Shown here: positions 1 to 7,903 of the stretch, piece after piece | Position numbering within the stretch: the first letter of the stretch is position 1 | Layout of the letters: each line of letters opens with the position of its first letter | Assembly: GCA_036496605.1 (NCBI GenBank) | Contig: DASXKV010000038.1 | Location: 1-64,000 of the forward strand | Direction: 5' to 3' | Length of the DNA stretch: 64,000 bases | From: Gemmatimonadaceae bacterium | GTDB taxonomy: Bacteria; Gemmatimonadota; Gemmatimonadetes; Gemmatimonadales; Gemmatimonadaceae | Translations under genes and position numbers: made by a program | The notes under the pieces: model-generated | The model's database searches: none | The model's input: the letters and a program-made list of their open reading frames with translations, nothing else | Told to the model about the DNA's origin: nothing

Positions 1-107
1 ATGTTCTCGGCGATCTCGAAGCCATGAAGCTCGCCGCGGAGGAGCAGCGTCTTCAGGATCAGCATGTCGAGCGTTCCCGGCGGGATGGTGTCGCGCATGG
101 CAGGCAT
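1..107 (-). CDS. PadR-family transcriptional regulator, N-terminal part (cut by window edge)
   Basis: Read leftward from an ATG at 107 (a second in-frame ATG is at 98), the frame gives about 35 residues containing GTLDMLILKTL and LHGFEIAEN. This is the signature start of the PadR winged-helix domain, where helix 1 is followed by the conserved H-G-[YF]. The rest lies outside the window. Four complete PadR genes further right have the same GTLD(M/V)L(I/V)LK motif and each precedes a large permease, so a permease is expected to the left. A dyad and a TTGACA box lie immediately upstream. Family assignment is firm; the ligand is unknown. Confidence 0.85.
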   Translation of the reverse strand, partial: MPAMRDTIPPGTLDMLILKTLLLRGELHGFEIAEN

Positions 108-108
108 G

Positions 109-142
109 ACATAGGCTATCTATGTTAGTCAGGCGATGTCAA
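109..142 (-). promoter_or_regulatory. Promoter and probable operator of the left-edge PadR gene
   Basis: On the minus strand, TTGACA (137-142) is followed after 18 nt by TAGCCT (113-118). A perfect dyad ACATAG-N5-CTATGT (109-125) covers this -10 region and ends just before the ATG at 107. PadR proteins classically bind ATGT/ACAT-type dyads on their own promoters, so autorepression is the natural reading. This is inference from position and symmetry. Confidence 0.6.
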
Positions 143-340
143 GTCCAGTGAACTGTCATCATGCAATTGGTGAGCGGCCCTCATGGGTTGTGAGAGCCGC
201 GCGCATCTCGCGGGTCAGATTGCGAAGCGAGCAATATGATCGTGAAATGATTGCAGTTGACGCACACAATGCCCACCCTTACCCGTTCGTTCACACCATC
301 ATTGAGACGGCGCACAGTCCTTCCTGACCCGAGGTGAGCG

Positions 341-865
341 ATGGAGTTTGACCTGATGCTGGGTACCGCGGTCCTCGAGCGTACCCCGCCGACACTTCGC
401 GCGCTGCTGCGTGGGCTCGCCCCCGCGTGGGCCGACGCGACGGAGGGCCCGGAGACCTGGAGCCCATATGTCATCGTGGGGCACCTGATCCTTGGCGAGC
501 GCGCCAACTGGGTTGCGCGCGCGCAACTCATCCTCGCCCAGGGACCGAACCGCCGTTTCACGCCTTTCGACCGCGTCCCGCCATTGCGGGGGAGTCGGAG
601 CGATTCGCTCGACGGCCTCCTCGATGAGTTTGCGTCGTTGCGTGCAGCGAACCTGACGACGCTCGTTGGGTGGCGACTGACCGACAGGGAACTCGCTCTG
701 GAAGGGGAGCACCCTGAGTTGGGAGCGGTCACGCTCCGGCAGTTACTCGCGACATGGGTCGCCCACGACTTGGGACACATCGCGCAGGCCGCTCGGGTGA
801 TGGCGAAGCAGTACCGCGAGGCGGTGGGGCCGTACCGTGCGTACTTGCCCATCGTGACCCGATAA
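341..865 (+). CDS. DinB-like four-helix-bundle protein
   Basis: The 174-residue protein has the length and helical character of the DinB/YfiT-like superfamily. Three histidines are placed as in the metal site of that family: H48 in VGHLIL, and H142 and H146 in AHDLGHIAQ near the C-terminus. Members are metal-binding bundles, often thiol-dependent S-transferases or damage-induced proteins of unknown substrate. A GAGGTGAG Shine-Dalgarno lies 3 nt before the ATG. The next gene starts 1 nt after its stop, so the two are probably co-transcribed. Superfamily assignment is good; the biochemical role is not determinable. Confidence 0.8.
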   Translation: MEFDLMLGTAVLERTPPTLRALLRGLAPAWADATEGPETWSPYVIVGHLILGERANWVARAQLILAQGPNRRFTPFDRVPPLRGSRSDSLDGLLDEFASLRAANLTTLVGWRLTDRELALEGEHPELGAVTLRQLLATWVAHDLGHIAQAARVMAKQYREAVGPYRAYLPIVTR

Positions 866-866
866 A

Positions 867-1418
867 ATGACCGTTGCCGCGAAACCATCGATGATCGAGC
901 TGGTCGCCGTCGAGGATACGGCAACGCGAGAAGCCGCGCGGCACCTGATTGCCGAATACTTGCGATGGATCGCGAGCTCTGCTGCCGCGAGCTACGGCCT
1001 GTCTTTCGATATCGAAACGATGGCCACGTCGGATATCGAGGATCGGGCGAAGTTCTACCCCCCCAGCGGCCGGTTCTACCTGATCCGCCGCGAGGGCGCG
1101 AACGTCGGAGTCGGATGTCTCAAACGCCTCACGCCGGGTGTCGCTGAAATCCAGAGGATGTATCTGCAGCCGCACGTCCGAGGAGTCGGCGCGGGTCGCC
1201 TCCTGCTCCAGCAACTCCTGTCAGACGCGCGAGCGATCGGCTACGACGCTGTGCGATTGGAAAGTCTGAAGTTCCTGTCCTCGGCTCACGCGCTCTACAA
1301 GTCCGTCGGTTTCGCTGAGATCACTCCGTATGCCGACAACAGCATGACGGAGTATCAGCCGCGCGACACGATGGACAGGTATCGTTCCAGCGCCGTATTC
1401 ATGGAGCTGCACCTCTGA
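867..1418 (+). CDS. GNAT-family N-acetyltransferase
   Basis: The 183-residue protein carries the GNAT acetyl-CoA loop at residues 104-111 (VRGVGAGR, matching the Q/R-x-x-G-x-G/A consensus), preceded by strand-4-like EIQRMYLQP. Downstream, RLESLKFLSSAHALYKSVGF is the usual motif B region with the conserved YxxxGF. The enzyme should transfer an acetyl group from acetyl-CoA to an amine; the acceptor is unknown. It begins 1 nt after the DinB-like stop. An internal ATG at 891 (MIELV) is an alternative start closer to the usual GNAT N-terminus. Confidence 0.85.
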   Translation: MTVAAKPSMIELVAVEDTATREAARHLIAEYLRWIASSAAASYGLSFDIETMATSDIEDRAKFYPPSGRFYLIRREGANVGVGCLKRLTPGVAEIQRMYLQPHVRGVGAGRLLLQQLLSDARAIGYDAVRLESLKFLSSAHALYKSVGFAEITPYADNSMTEYQPRDTMDRYRSSAVFMELHL

Positions 1419-1474
1419 CGGGAGCGTCCCGCGGGCGCTGATCCGCTGCCGCCATCCAGTTGAGTGCGGCGCGA

Positions 1475-1882
1475 TCAATGGACGCCGCGATCCGCGAAGT
1501 GGGTTCGAAACTCCTCGTTGAGAAAGGTCGCCGCCGCCTCGAGTCGGCCTAGATGGTTGGCTTGCATGAACACGATCGATGCCTCGATGCTGATGCCGGA
1601 CCGCGTGATTCGCTCCAGCCGCCGCCGCTTCGGATGGGAGGCGAGAAATCGCGCGGGGATGAGCCCGAGGCCGATCCCGCTCGCCACGAGAGACAATTGC
1701 ATGTCGATATTGTTGATCTCGGAGGCCACGTCGAACGGCGAGCCGAGTTCGCGCAACCTCGCCTCGAGTGACCGACGGATAAAGCACCCCGGCGGGTTGA
1801 GGACCCAGCGGGCGTCGAGATCGCTATTCGTGGACTTGCTGCCGCGCCGTGCGCGAGGTTGCGGTCCTCTCGCCCTGACCAA
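1475..1882 (-). pseudogene. LysR-type regulator remnant (effector-binding domain only)
   Basis: The frame encodes the second half of a LysR substrate-binding domain: a stretch around LVASGIGLGLIPARFL, preceded by EINNIDMQ and followed by a typical C-terminal helix region. No winged-helix DNA-binding domain precedes it; the first 20 residues are low-complexity Arg/Ser sequence and no in-frame HTH is seen upstream. A complete LysR protein is about 300 residues, so roughly the first 55 percent is missing. It is best read as a decaying gene. The neighbouring 1883-2105 region holds no recognisable gene. Confidence 0.6.
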
Positions 1883-2105
1883 TACCAGACGTGGACGGGG
1901 TTTTTGGTCTCCATCGACATGCTCGTTAGGCGCCCGGATTCACCTTCTGGACGTCGTTCTCGAGGTGGACGACATATCCATGTCGGCACAAACCCGACAC
2001 GCGTCGCACCGGTGCTAGCCGCGCTTCATAATAAGGGGTCGCGGCTGATAGCTTTGATAGGCCGCGGTTCCCTCCGCGCGCCTTCACCCCAACCACCAAG
2101 AAGCC

Positions 2106-2261
2106 GTGCCGCCCAAGCGCAACTACGATTTCGAGAAGCGTCGTAAAGAACAGGACCGCAAGACCAAGAAGGATCTCAAGCGCGCCGAGCGGCAGCAGCG
2201 CCGTGATGAGCGACGAGTCGATGAGGCGCCGACGCCGGAGAACACAGACTCCCCGCACTAG
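2106..2261 (+). CDS. Small highly charged conserved hypothetical protein
   Basis: A GTG-initiated frame of 51 residues begins PPKRNYDFEKRRKEQDRKTK, continues with a Lys/Arg/Glu-rich helix, and ends PTPENTDSPH before TAG. The opening (K-x-N-Y-x-F-E-K followed by a KK/RR-rich helix) resembles a short family of unknown function that is widespread in bacteria. The upstream AAGAAG could serve as ribosome-binding site. A GC-rich hairpin with a T-run follows at 2375-2401. No function can be assigned; the call rests on the N-terminal pattern and absence of competing frames. Confidence 0.55.
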   Translation: MPPKRNYDFEKRRKEQDRKTKKDLKRAERQQRRDERRVDEAPTPENTDSPH

Positions 2262-2374
2262 TGCCGTGCGGCTCTACCCAACGCGCGAGCGCCAGTGAAT
2301 TCTGAGAATCGCGTAATGAGCGACTATTAAGGTTTGCTCATCTTACGCCGGTGGCGCTCCGACTGACGATCACC

Positions 2375-2401
2375 GCCCGGGCATCAATCCGGGCCATTTT
2401 T
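2375..2401 (+). terminator. Rho-independent terminator after the small charged protein gene
   Basis: GCCCGG (2375-2380) and CCGGGC (2389-2394) form a short stem with an 8-nt loop, followed by CATTTTT. It lies about 115 nt past the stop at 2261, in the right orientation to end plus-strand transcription. Confidence 0.55.
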
Positions 2402-2708
2402 ACCTTACGGTATGCACCAAGGGCTCACCCTCCTCCAGCGTAGCGTCCTGAAACGGCTGCGCGAGCAAGGATTCACGACGGTCGCCGAGCGGGCGAATCG
2501 CGCGTGGCTTCGAGGGCAGCAGTTCGCGCCCGTGAACCTGGACGGCGCCAAGTCGGACCTGCGAGTCGATTTCGCAAAGGCACAGGAGCAGGCGTTGGAC
2601 ATTGACCATGCGTAACCCTGACCCGGCCGCACGCTCGTAGAGGGGAATACGGAGGGGAGCGACCTTCTTCATCCAACGGAAACGGCCTGGCACATGTGCG
2701 TGCATCAT
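2400..2708 (-). CDS. Hypothetical protein translationally coupled to the FabZ-like gene
   Basis: The start codon lies inside the stop region of the upstream FabZ-like gene (ATGATG containing its TGA), an arrangement typical of translational coupling. The 102-residue product is not recognised. An internal Met (MVNVQRLLL) is a possible later start. Third codon positions are moderately GC-rich, but a competing plus-strand frame at 2412-2615 has comparable codon bias, so coding status is uncertain. No domain, signal peptide or membrane segment is evident. Confidence 0.3.
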   Translation of the reverse strand: MMHAHVPGRFRWMKKVAPLRIPLYERAAGSGLRMVNVQRLLLCLCEIDSQVRLGAVQVHGRELLPSKPRAIRPLGDRRESLLAQPFQDATLEEGEPLVHTVR

Positions 2709-3175
2709 CGGTCGACCACAACCGCACCCAAATCGGCCTCACAGACGAGTGTGTCGCCGACCAGCGCGCGGCCGTGAACCTTGTGCAGTCGGCCCCGTTG
2801 CCGCGCGACACTGAGCTCCAGGCGTATTTGATCGCCAGGACACACGGCTGCAGGCCAATGCACATTGTCGAGCGAAGCGAAATATGCGACGCGATTCGTC
2901 CCCGGCGCTTGGTCGGCGAGGAGGAGAATCGCACCCGCCTGCGCCAGCGCCTCCACAATGAGAAGGCCCGGCATAGTCCAGTGCCCCGGGCCGGGATTCG
3001 CGAAGAACGGCTCGTTGGCGGAAACGTTCTTGACCGCGACGATGCGTCTTCCGCGCTCCAGCTCGAGGACCGTATCGACGAAGAGAAAGGGGTAACGGTG
3101 CGGCAGCACGCCGAGAATGCCATCCAGATCCAACACGAGTGCCGCCTCCGCGCCCAGATGGAGAGAGTGATGCAT
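2705..3175 (-). CDS. FabZ-like hotdog-fold 3-hydroxyacyl-ACP dehydratase homologue lacking the catalytic His
   Basis: From the ATG at 3175 the product is 156 residues, the usual FabZ length; the longer upstream reading is low-complexity. FabZ landmarks are clear: DGILGVLPHRYPFLFVD at 18-34, AVKNVSANEPFF at 47-58, and MPGLLIVEALAQ at 68-79 with the catalytic Glu (E75). The GHFPG motif that carries the catalytic His of the family is replaced by NPGPG at 60-64, so that His position is Pro61. A His at 65 cannot be assumed to substitute. Either it is a diverged dehydratase or a non-catalytic hotdog protein. No other fatty-acid genes are near. Confidence 0.75.
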   Translation of the reverse strand: MHHSLHLGAEAALVLDLDGILGVLPHRYPFLFVDTVLELERGRRIVAVKNVSANEPFFANPGPGHWTMPGLLIVEALAQAGAILLLADQAPGTNRVAYFASLDNVHWPAAVCPGDQIRLELSVARQRGRLHKVHGRALVGDTLVCEADLGAVVVDR

Positions 3176-3337
3176 GATCTGTCCCACCGCGCGCCGAGTT
3201 GAGTGCGGCGCAGGTGGTGACAAGCTACAACGGCCCGGACGCAACGCTCGATTCGGACGCAATGGCGAGCAGCGTCGAATGGCTCGCTTCACACGCTCAA
3301 TGAATGATTGTAGCGTTCACCGAACGGAGATCGGGAA

Positions 3338-3862
3338 ATGCGTCCGATCCGGGACGTGATCATCACGAGAGCGCCTTCGACTGAAGCCCGAGACATGACC
3401 GACCCAGCGAACCCCCGAACGCTTCAATGGAGCTCGTCGGCGAGCGCAAAAGCGAAAAACGCTGTTCAACGTTCCGTCACGCAGCTACTTGATGAGCTGG
3501 CGCCCGAACGCGTGCTGAAGCGTGTCGGGGAACTCAAGGGTCCGGTCGAGCAGCATCGCACGCCGACCGGGTGTGTGCTTCAGGCGGCGGATTGCGCCGT
3601 CAGCGTCTCGTGGTTCGCCGACGCGACCGAGGAGGCGGTCCTCGGGGAGCTGCACGTCTTGGTCTGGCGCGGCAAAGTCACACGACGAGGGCATGCGCGG
3701 CCCGCAAAGGGAGCAACAATGGTCGCCGATCTCATTCTGCGTCCGATCGAGCCTCCCGCGGACGACTGCGTGTGGCAAGCGAATGACGGCACTCGATATG
3801 ACACCGCGTCGCTCGCCGCACGATGCCTCGCGCTCCTGGACGCGCAGAACCGCGTCCTGTGA
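3338..3862 (+). CDS. Hypothetical protein
   Basis: The 174-residue frame has coding-type codon use and no competing frame of better quality. An internal ATG at 3395 (MTDPANP) may be the true start, giving about 155 residues, because the first 19 residues look non-protein-like. The middle contains a predicted beta-rich region around VSVSWFADATEEAVLGELHVLVW. There is no signal peptide or membrane segment. The family was not recognised. It is followed by 86 nt and then the convergent end of the orphan permease gene. Confidence 0.5.
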   Translation: MRPIRDVIITRAPSTEARDMTDPANPRTLQWSSSASAKAKNAVQRSVTQLLDELAPERVLKRVGELKGPVEQHRTPTGCVLQAADCAVSVSWFADATEEAVLGELHVLVWRGKVTRRGHARPAKGATMVADLILRPIEPPADDCVWQANDGTRYDTASLAARCLALLDAQNRVL

Positions 3863-3948
3863 TCGCTTCGCCGTGTCGTTAGGTACGACGGAATGGATTG
3901 CTCCCAGTGCGCACGCTCCAGAAGGAGCCAACGGCGAGCCCTGCTCCG

Positions 3949-6372
3949 TCAGCGCGGACGGAGCGCGATCGCCGGATCCACCTGCGTCGCACGCCGCGCC
4001 GGCAGGTAGCCCGCGAGCAGCGCGACCAATCCGAGCAGCACGAGCACCGCGCTGAACGTCGCTGGATCCGACGCGCCGACGTCGAACAACAGTCCCCGAA
4101 TGGCGCGTGCTGTCACAAACGACGCCGGCAGTCCGATCGCGACGCCGAAGAGCACCATCCTCGCCGTCTGGCCCAGAATGTTCGCGCGCAAGATGCCCGC
4201 TGTTGCGCCGAGCGCCATGCGGATGCCGATCTCCTGCGTCCGCTGGGTCACGGAGTACGAGATCACCGCGTAGATGCCGAGCGACGCGAGGATCAACCCG
4301 AACGCGGCGAACGCGGCAACGAGCAGTACCACGAAACGTCGCGTGAACGTCGACCGATCCACGAGCTGCTGCATCGTGCGGAATTCGGCGACGGGCAGCG
4401 TCGGATCCACGCGATGCAGCGCGTTGCGGATTCCCGACTCGACCGTTGACGCCGGAACCGCCGCGCGCACCACGAGATCCACGGACTGATAGTCGCCGGT
4501 GCGCAGCGGCATGTACATCTCAGGGTCTGTGGCGTGATCCAGGCCGAAGTAGCGGACGTCGCCGACGATCCCGACGACACGGCGATTGACGCCCGACGTG
4601 CGCACGTAATGCCCGATGGCGTTCTCGCCCGGAAGCAGCGTCTGCGCGAGTCGCTCGTTGATGATGATCACCGGCTCGCTCCCGGCATTGTCGGTCGCGG
4701 CGAATGCGCGCCCCGCAAGCAGCGGGATCCTCATCGCGCGGAGGTAGCCCTCGTCGATCATCCGCACCAGCGGAAAGACGCGCGTAGTGTCTCCCGGAAC
4801 ATCCACGCTCCATCGCCGCCATCCGAAATTGTCGCCTAACGGCAATGCGTCGGTGAGGCCGAGCGCCTGTACTCCCGGCACGCCCGACAGCTCGTGAACC
4901 ATGGCATCGAAATACACCGCGTTCCTGGCGGCCGCGTCGCGTCCGCTGGCCCGGGGATCGACGCGGACAGCGACGACATCGTTCGACGCAAAACCCGGCT
5001 GGACGTCGAGCACACGCGAAAGGCTGCGCGCCAGCAGCCCCGCACCGGTGAGGAGCACGCACACGAGTGCGACCTCGCTGACCACGAGCACGCGTCGCGC
5101 CCGCCCGCTGCGCCCTTCAGTCGAGCCCCGCGCTCCCTCGGCGAGCGAGCCGGGCACGAACGCCGACGCGTGCAGCGCGGGGAGCACTCCGGACGCGACG
5201 CCCGCGAGCATAGAAACGAGACCCGTGAAGCCGAGGACGACGATGTCCACGCGCACGCCGTTGAGCAGTGGAATCGTGGTTCCCTGGAGACGCGACACCG
5301 CGAAGGTGCCGGCCACCGCGAACGCTGCGCCTAACGCGGCGCCGCTGCCACAGAGCACGACGCTCTCCGCCAGCAGCTGCCTGACGAGACGCGACCTTGG
5401 CGCGCCGAGGGCAGTGCGCACCGCCATCTCCCGGCGACGCGCCGACGCGCGCACCAGGAGCAGGTTGGAGAGGTTGGCACAGACGAGCAACATCAGGAAT
5501 ACCACCGCGGCCGCCAGAACGAACAATGCGGACTGGAATCGTCCGCTCACGTGCTGCCGCAACGTGCTCACATTCGGACGGAACCGATTGATCGACCGGC
5601 CATCCACGACGTCGGCGTTATGCCGCGTTGCGATCAGCGTCGCCTCGGCTTGCGCGGCATCGAGCGACACACCGTCCCGGAGCCGTCCGATCAGAGCGAG
5701 CGTATTTCCTTGCTTGTTGGTCTCCGCGCTGAGGGGAAATGGAAAGAAGATGTCGGCGCGGCGTCCGGGCGTGAACGTCGCCGAAAAGTCAAACGACGCC
5801 GGCAGTACGCCGATGACGGTGACAGCGCTGTCGTCGAGTATGATGGAGCGGCCGACGATCGCACGGTTTCCCGCGAAGCGGCGCTCGAAGAATTGCTGCC
5901 CGAGGACGACGGTCTTCGGCGCGTGCCAGCGGCTCTCCGCATCGTCGAAGAAGCGACCGGCCAGTGGCTTCACACCGAGTACGTCGAAGAAGTTCTGCGT
6001 CACCGGAACGCCGGTGAGCCGCTCCGGCTCGCCCGCGCCCGTGAAGCGGACGTCACCCGGGGCATAGAAGGGAAACACACCGGCGATGGCGCTCCACGAG
6101 CGATTCTCCTCGCGGAGCGCGAGCAGGTTGTGCACCTGCACCGTCTGGCCAGAAAGATTTTCCGACGTGCCGTTGGCGATCCACGCCAGCCGCTCCGGCC
6201 TATCAAATGGAAGTGGACGAAGCAGTAGCGCGCGGCAGAGACTGAACACGGTGGTGCTCGCGCCGATGCCGACCGCCACGATGGCGATGGCGAAGATCGC
6301 GGCGCCCATGTCACGCCGGACGGACCGGATGCCGAAGCGGATGTCCTGCGCGAAAGTGTCGGTGAGTGTCAT
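3949..6372 (-). CDS. ADOP-family orphan MacB/FtsX-like permease (no PadR partner)
   Basis: The 807-residue protein is a tandem fusion of two MacB-type halves. Each half has one TM helix, a large periplasmic domain, then three TM helices with the FtsX signature. The first TM is at about 24-45 (IAIVAVGIGASTTVF). The first FtsX block includes RREMAVRTALGAPRSRLVRQ. The last block contains TQEIGIRMALGATAG and ends LPARRATQVDPAIALRPR. This architecture defines the acidobacterial duplicated orphan permease family, which lacks an adjacent ATPase; substrates are unknown. Unlike the other four here, it has no N-terminal prefix domain and no PadR gene upstream. It lies 91 nt downstream of gltD on the same strand. 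Confidence 0.88.
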   Translation of the reverse strand: MTLTDTFAQDIRFGIRSVRRDMGAAIFAIAIVAVGIGASTTVFSLCRALLLRPLPFDRPERLAWIANGTSENLSGQTVQVHNLLALREENRSWSAIAGVFPFYAPGDVRFTGAGEPERLTGVPVTQNFFDVLGVKPLAGRFFDDAESRWHAPKTVVLGQQFFERRFAGNRAIVGRSIILDDSAVTVIGVLPASFDFSATFTPGRRADIFFPFPLSAETNKQGNTLALIGRLRDGVSLDAAQAEATLIATRHNADVVDGRSINRFRPNVSTLRQHVSGRFQSALFVLAAAVVFLMLLVCANLSNLLLVRASARRREMAVRTALGAPRSRLVRQLLAESVVLCGSGAALGAAFAVAGTFAVSRLQGTTIPLLNGVRVDIVVLGFTGLVSMLAGVASGVLPALHASAFVPGSLAEGARGSTEGRSGRARRVLVVSEVALVCVLLTGAGLLARSLSRVLDVQPGFASNDVVAVRVDPRASGRDAAARNAVYFDAMVHELSGVPGVQALGLTDALPLGDNFGWRRWSVDVPGDTTRVFPLVRMIDEGYLRAMRIPLLAGRAFAATDNAGSEPVIIINERLAQTLLPGENAIGHYVRTSGVNRRVVGIVGDVRYFGLDHATDPEMYMPLRTGDYQSVDLVVRAAVPASTVESGIRNALHRVDPTLPVAEFRTMQQLVDRSTFTRRFVVLLVAAFAAFGLILASLGIYAVISYSVTQRTQEIGIRMALGATAGILRANILGQTARMVLFGVAIGLPASFVTARAIRGLLFDVGASDPATFSAVLVLLGLVALLAGYLPARRATQVDPAIALRPR

Positions 6373-6405
6373 GCGAATTCAGACATCCGCGAGTGAAGGA
6401 TCGTT

Positions 6406-6424
6406 GGACCGATGCCATCGGTCC
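6406..6424 (-). terminator. Hairpin between gltD and the orphan permease gene
   Basis: GGACCGAT and ATCGGTCC (6406-6413 and 6417-6424) form a perfect 8-bp stem with a 3-nt loop, about 40 nt past the gltD stop. On the minus strand it is followed only by AACGATCCTT, so the U-tract is weak and termination may be partial. Confidence 0.4.
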
Positions 6425-6463
6425 GCCCGCGAAAGCGACGTCGTCGGCTTGGCGGCGGGGATC

Positions 6464-7903
6464 TCACCGCTCGGCGTGGGTAGTCAGCTCCCGGTCGATC
6501 CAGTGCGCCGCGTCGCGTCCCTCACGGATTGCCCACACGACAAGTGACGCGCCGCGCCGCACGTCGCCGGCGGCGAACACACCGGGGACGTTCGTTCGGT
6601 GCGTCGCGTCCGTCGACACCAAACCGTCGTCTCCACACACGACGCCAAGCTCCCGAAGCAGGTCGCTGTCTCCGGCGCCAGTGAATCCGATTGCGAGCAG
6701 CACGAGATCCGCGCGTAGCGAAAATTCGGTGCCGGGGAGGGGCACTACTCGTGGCGCCCCATCCGCCATCGAGCGCGTTTCGACGCGAATGGCGTTGAGC
6801 CGCTGTACACGTCCATGCCTTCCGGCAAATCCCGTCGCCGAGACGCTCCACTCTCGTGAGCAGCCCTCTTCGTGTGCGTGGGACGTGCGGAGCTGCATCG
6901 GCCAGAGCGGCCACGGGGTCGATTCGTCGCGGCTCGTGGACGGCTGCGCGATGAGCACAAACTGCTGCACGCTCCGCGCGCCTTGCCGGATCGCCGTACC
7001 GGCACAGTCGGCACCGGTGTCTCCGCCCCCGATGATCACGACGCGCTTGCCGCGCGCGTCGATGAGCGTTTGTTCATCGATGGCGTCGTCGGCGAGACGG
7101 CGGTTCTGCTGCGTGAGGTACTCCATGGCGAGATGGATGCCGTGCAGCTCGCGGCCGCCAACGTCGAGCTCCCGGGCCGCCTGCGCGCCGAGCGCCAGAC
7201 AGATCGCATCGAAGTCGCGACGGAGCTCGCCGACCGCGACGTCTTCGCCGACGTTTACTCCGGTGCGAAAAACGATTCCTTCCGCCGTCAGCTGCGCGAG
7301 GCGGCGGTCGAGCACGGTTTTCTCGAGCTTGAAGTCGGGAACGCCATAGCGCAACAAGCCGCCGACACGATCAGCTTTCTCGAACACAACGACGGCGTGG
7401 CCGAGTCGGCGGAGCTGTTGCGCGGCGGCGAGACCGGTCGGGCCCGACCCGATCACGGCGACGCGACGCCCAGTCTCTTCCCGCGGCATTGCCGGCGTCA
7501 CCCAATCCTCGGCGAAGCCACGATCCGCGATTGCTTGCTCGATGGTGCGAATCGCCACTGGCTGCTCGATGAGTGTGAGCACGCAGGCTGACTCGCACGG
7601 CGCGGGACAGAGCCGCCCAGTGAATTCGGGGAAATTGTTCGTCGCGTGCAGGGCATCGAGGGCCTCGCGCCACTTGTCACGGTAGACCAGGTCATTCCAA
7701 TCAGGGATGACATTCCGAACGGGACAACCGGTGTCGCCCTGACAGAACGGCACGCCGCAATCCATGCATCGCGCGCCCTGGTCGCGGAGCTCACGCTCCG
7801 GCATCGGCGCATAGAACTCCCGCCAGTGCTGCACGCGCGTCTCCGCAGGCTCGCGCGTGGGCGTTGCGCGTCGGAGGCTGAGAAATCCCCGCAGATCACC
7901 CAT
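6464..7903 (-). CDS. gltD: Glutamate synthase small (beta) subunit
   Basis: The subunit takes electrons from NADPH through FAD and Fe-S clusters to the large subunit, which makes glutamate from 2-oxoglutarate and glutamine. The start is placed at the ATG at 7903 (MGDLRGF), overlapping the gltB stop by 8 nt and preceded by GAGG. This gives 479 residues, the normal size. Two N-terminal cysteine groups for 4Fe-4S clusters are visible ([16 protein letters not shown] and CPAPCESAC). They are followed by the FAD-binding [13 protein letters not shown] and the NADPH-binding [13 protein letters not shown] motifs. It is the last gene of the ilv-glt operon. Confidence 0.96.
   Translation of the reverse strand: MGDLRGFLSLRRATPTREPAETRVQHWREFYAPMPERELRDQGARCMDCGVPFCQGDTGCPVRNVIPDWNDLVYRDKWREALDALHATNNFPEFTGRLCPAPCESACVLTLIEQPVAIRTIEQAIADRGFAEDWVTPAMPREETGRRVAVIGSGPTGLAAAQQLRRLGHAVVVFEKADRVGGLLRYGVPDFKLEKTVLDRRLAQLTAEGIVFRTGVNVGEDVAVGELRRDFDAICLALGAQAARELDVGGRELHGIHLAMEYLTQQNRRLADDAIDEQTLIDARGKRVVIIGGGDTGADCAGTAIRQGARSVQQFVLIAQPSTSRDESTPWPLWPMQLRTSHAHEEGCSREWSVSATGFAGRHGRVQRLNAIRVETRSMADGAPRVVPLPGTEFSLRADLVLLAIGFTGAGDSDLLRELGVVCGDDGLVSTDATHRTNVPGVFAAGDVRRGASLVVWAIREGRDAAHWIDRELTTHAER

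Noticed and set aside
1500-1512. A tRNA-like T-arm (GGGTTCGAAAC)
   Set aside because: No acceptor, D or anticodon stem can be built around it. It lies inside the LysR remnant.
2412-2615. A plus-strand 67-residue frame with good third-position GC
   Set aside because: It overlaps the minus-strand frame that is coupled to the FabZ-like gene, has no ribosome-binding site, and begins just after a plus-strand terminator. It is kept only as an alternative.
4901-6067. A 388-residue plus-strand frame
   Set aside because: It is a low-complexity Arg/Ser/Thr/Ala shadow of the permease gene on the other strand.
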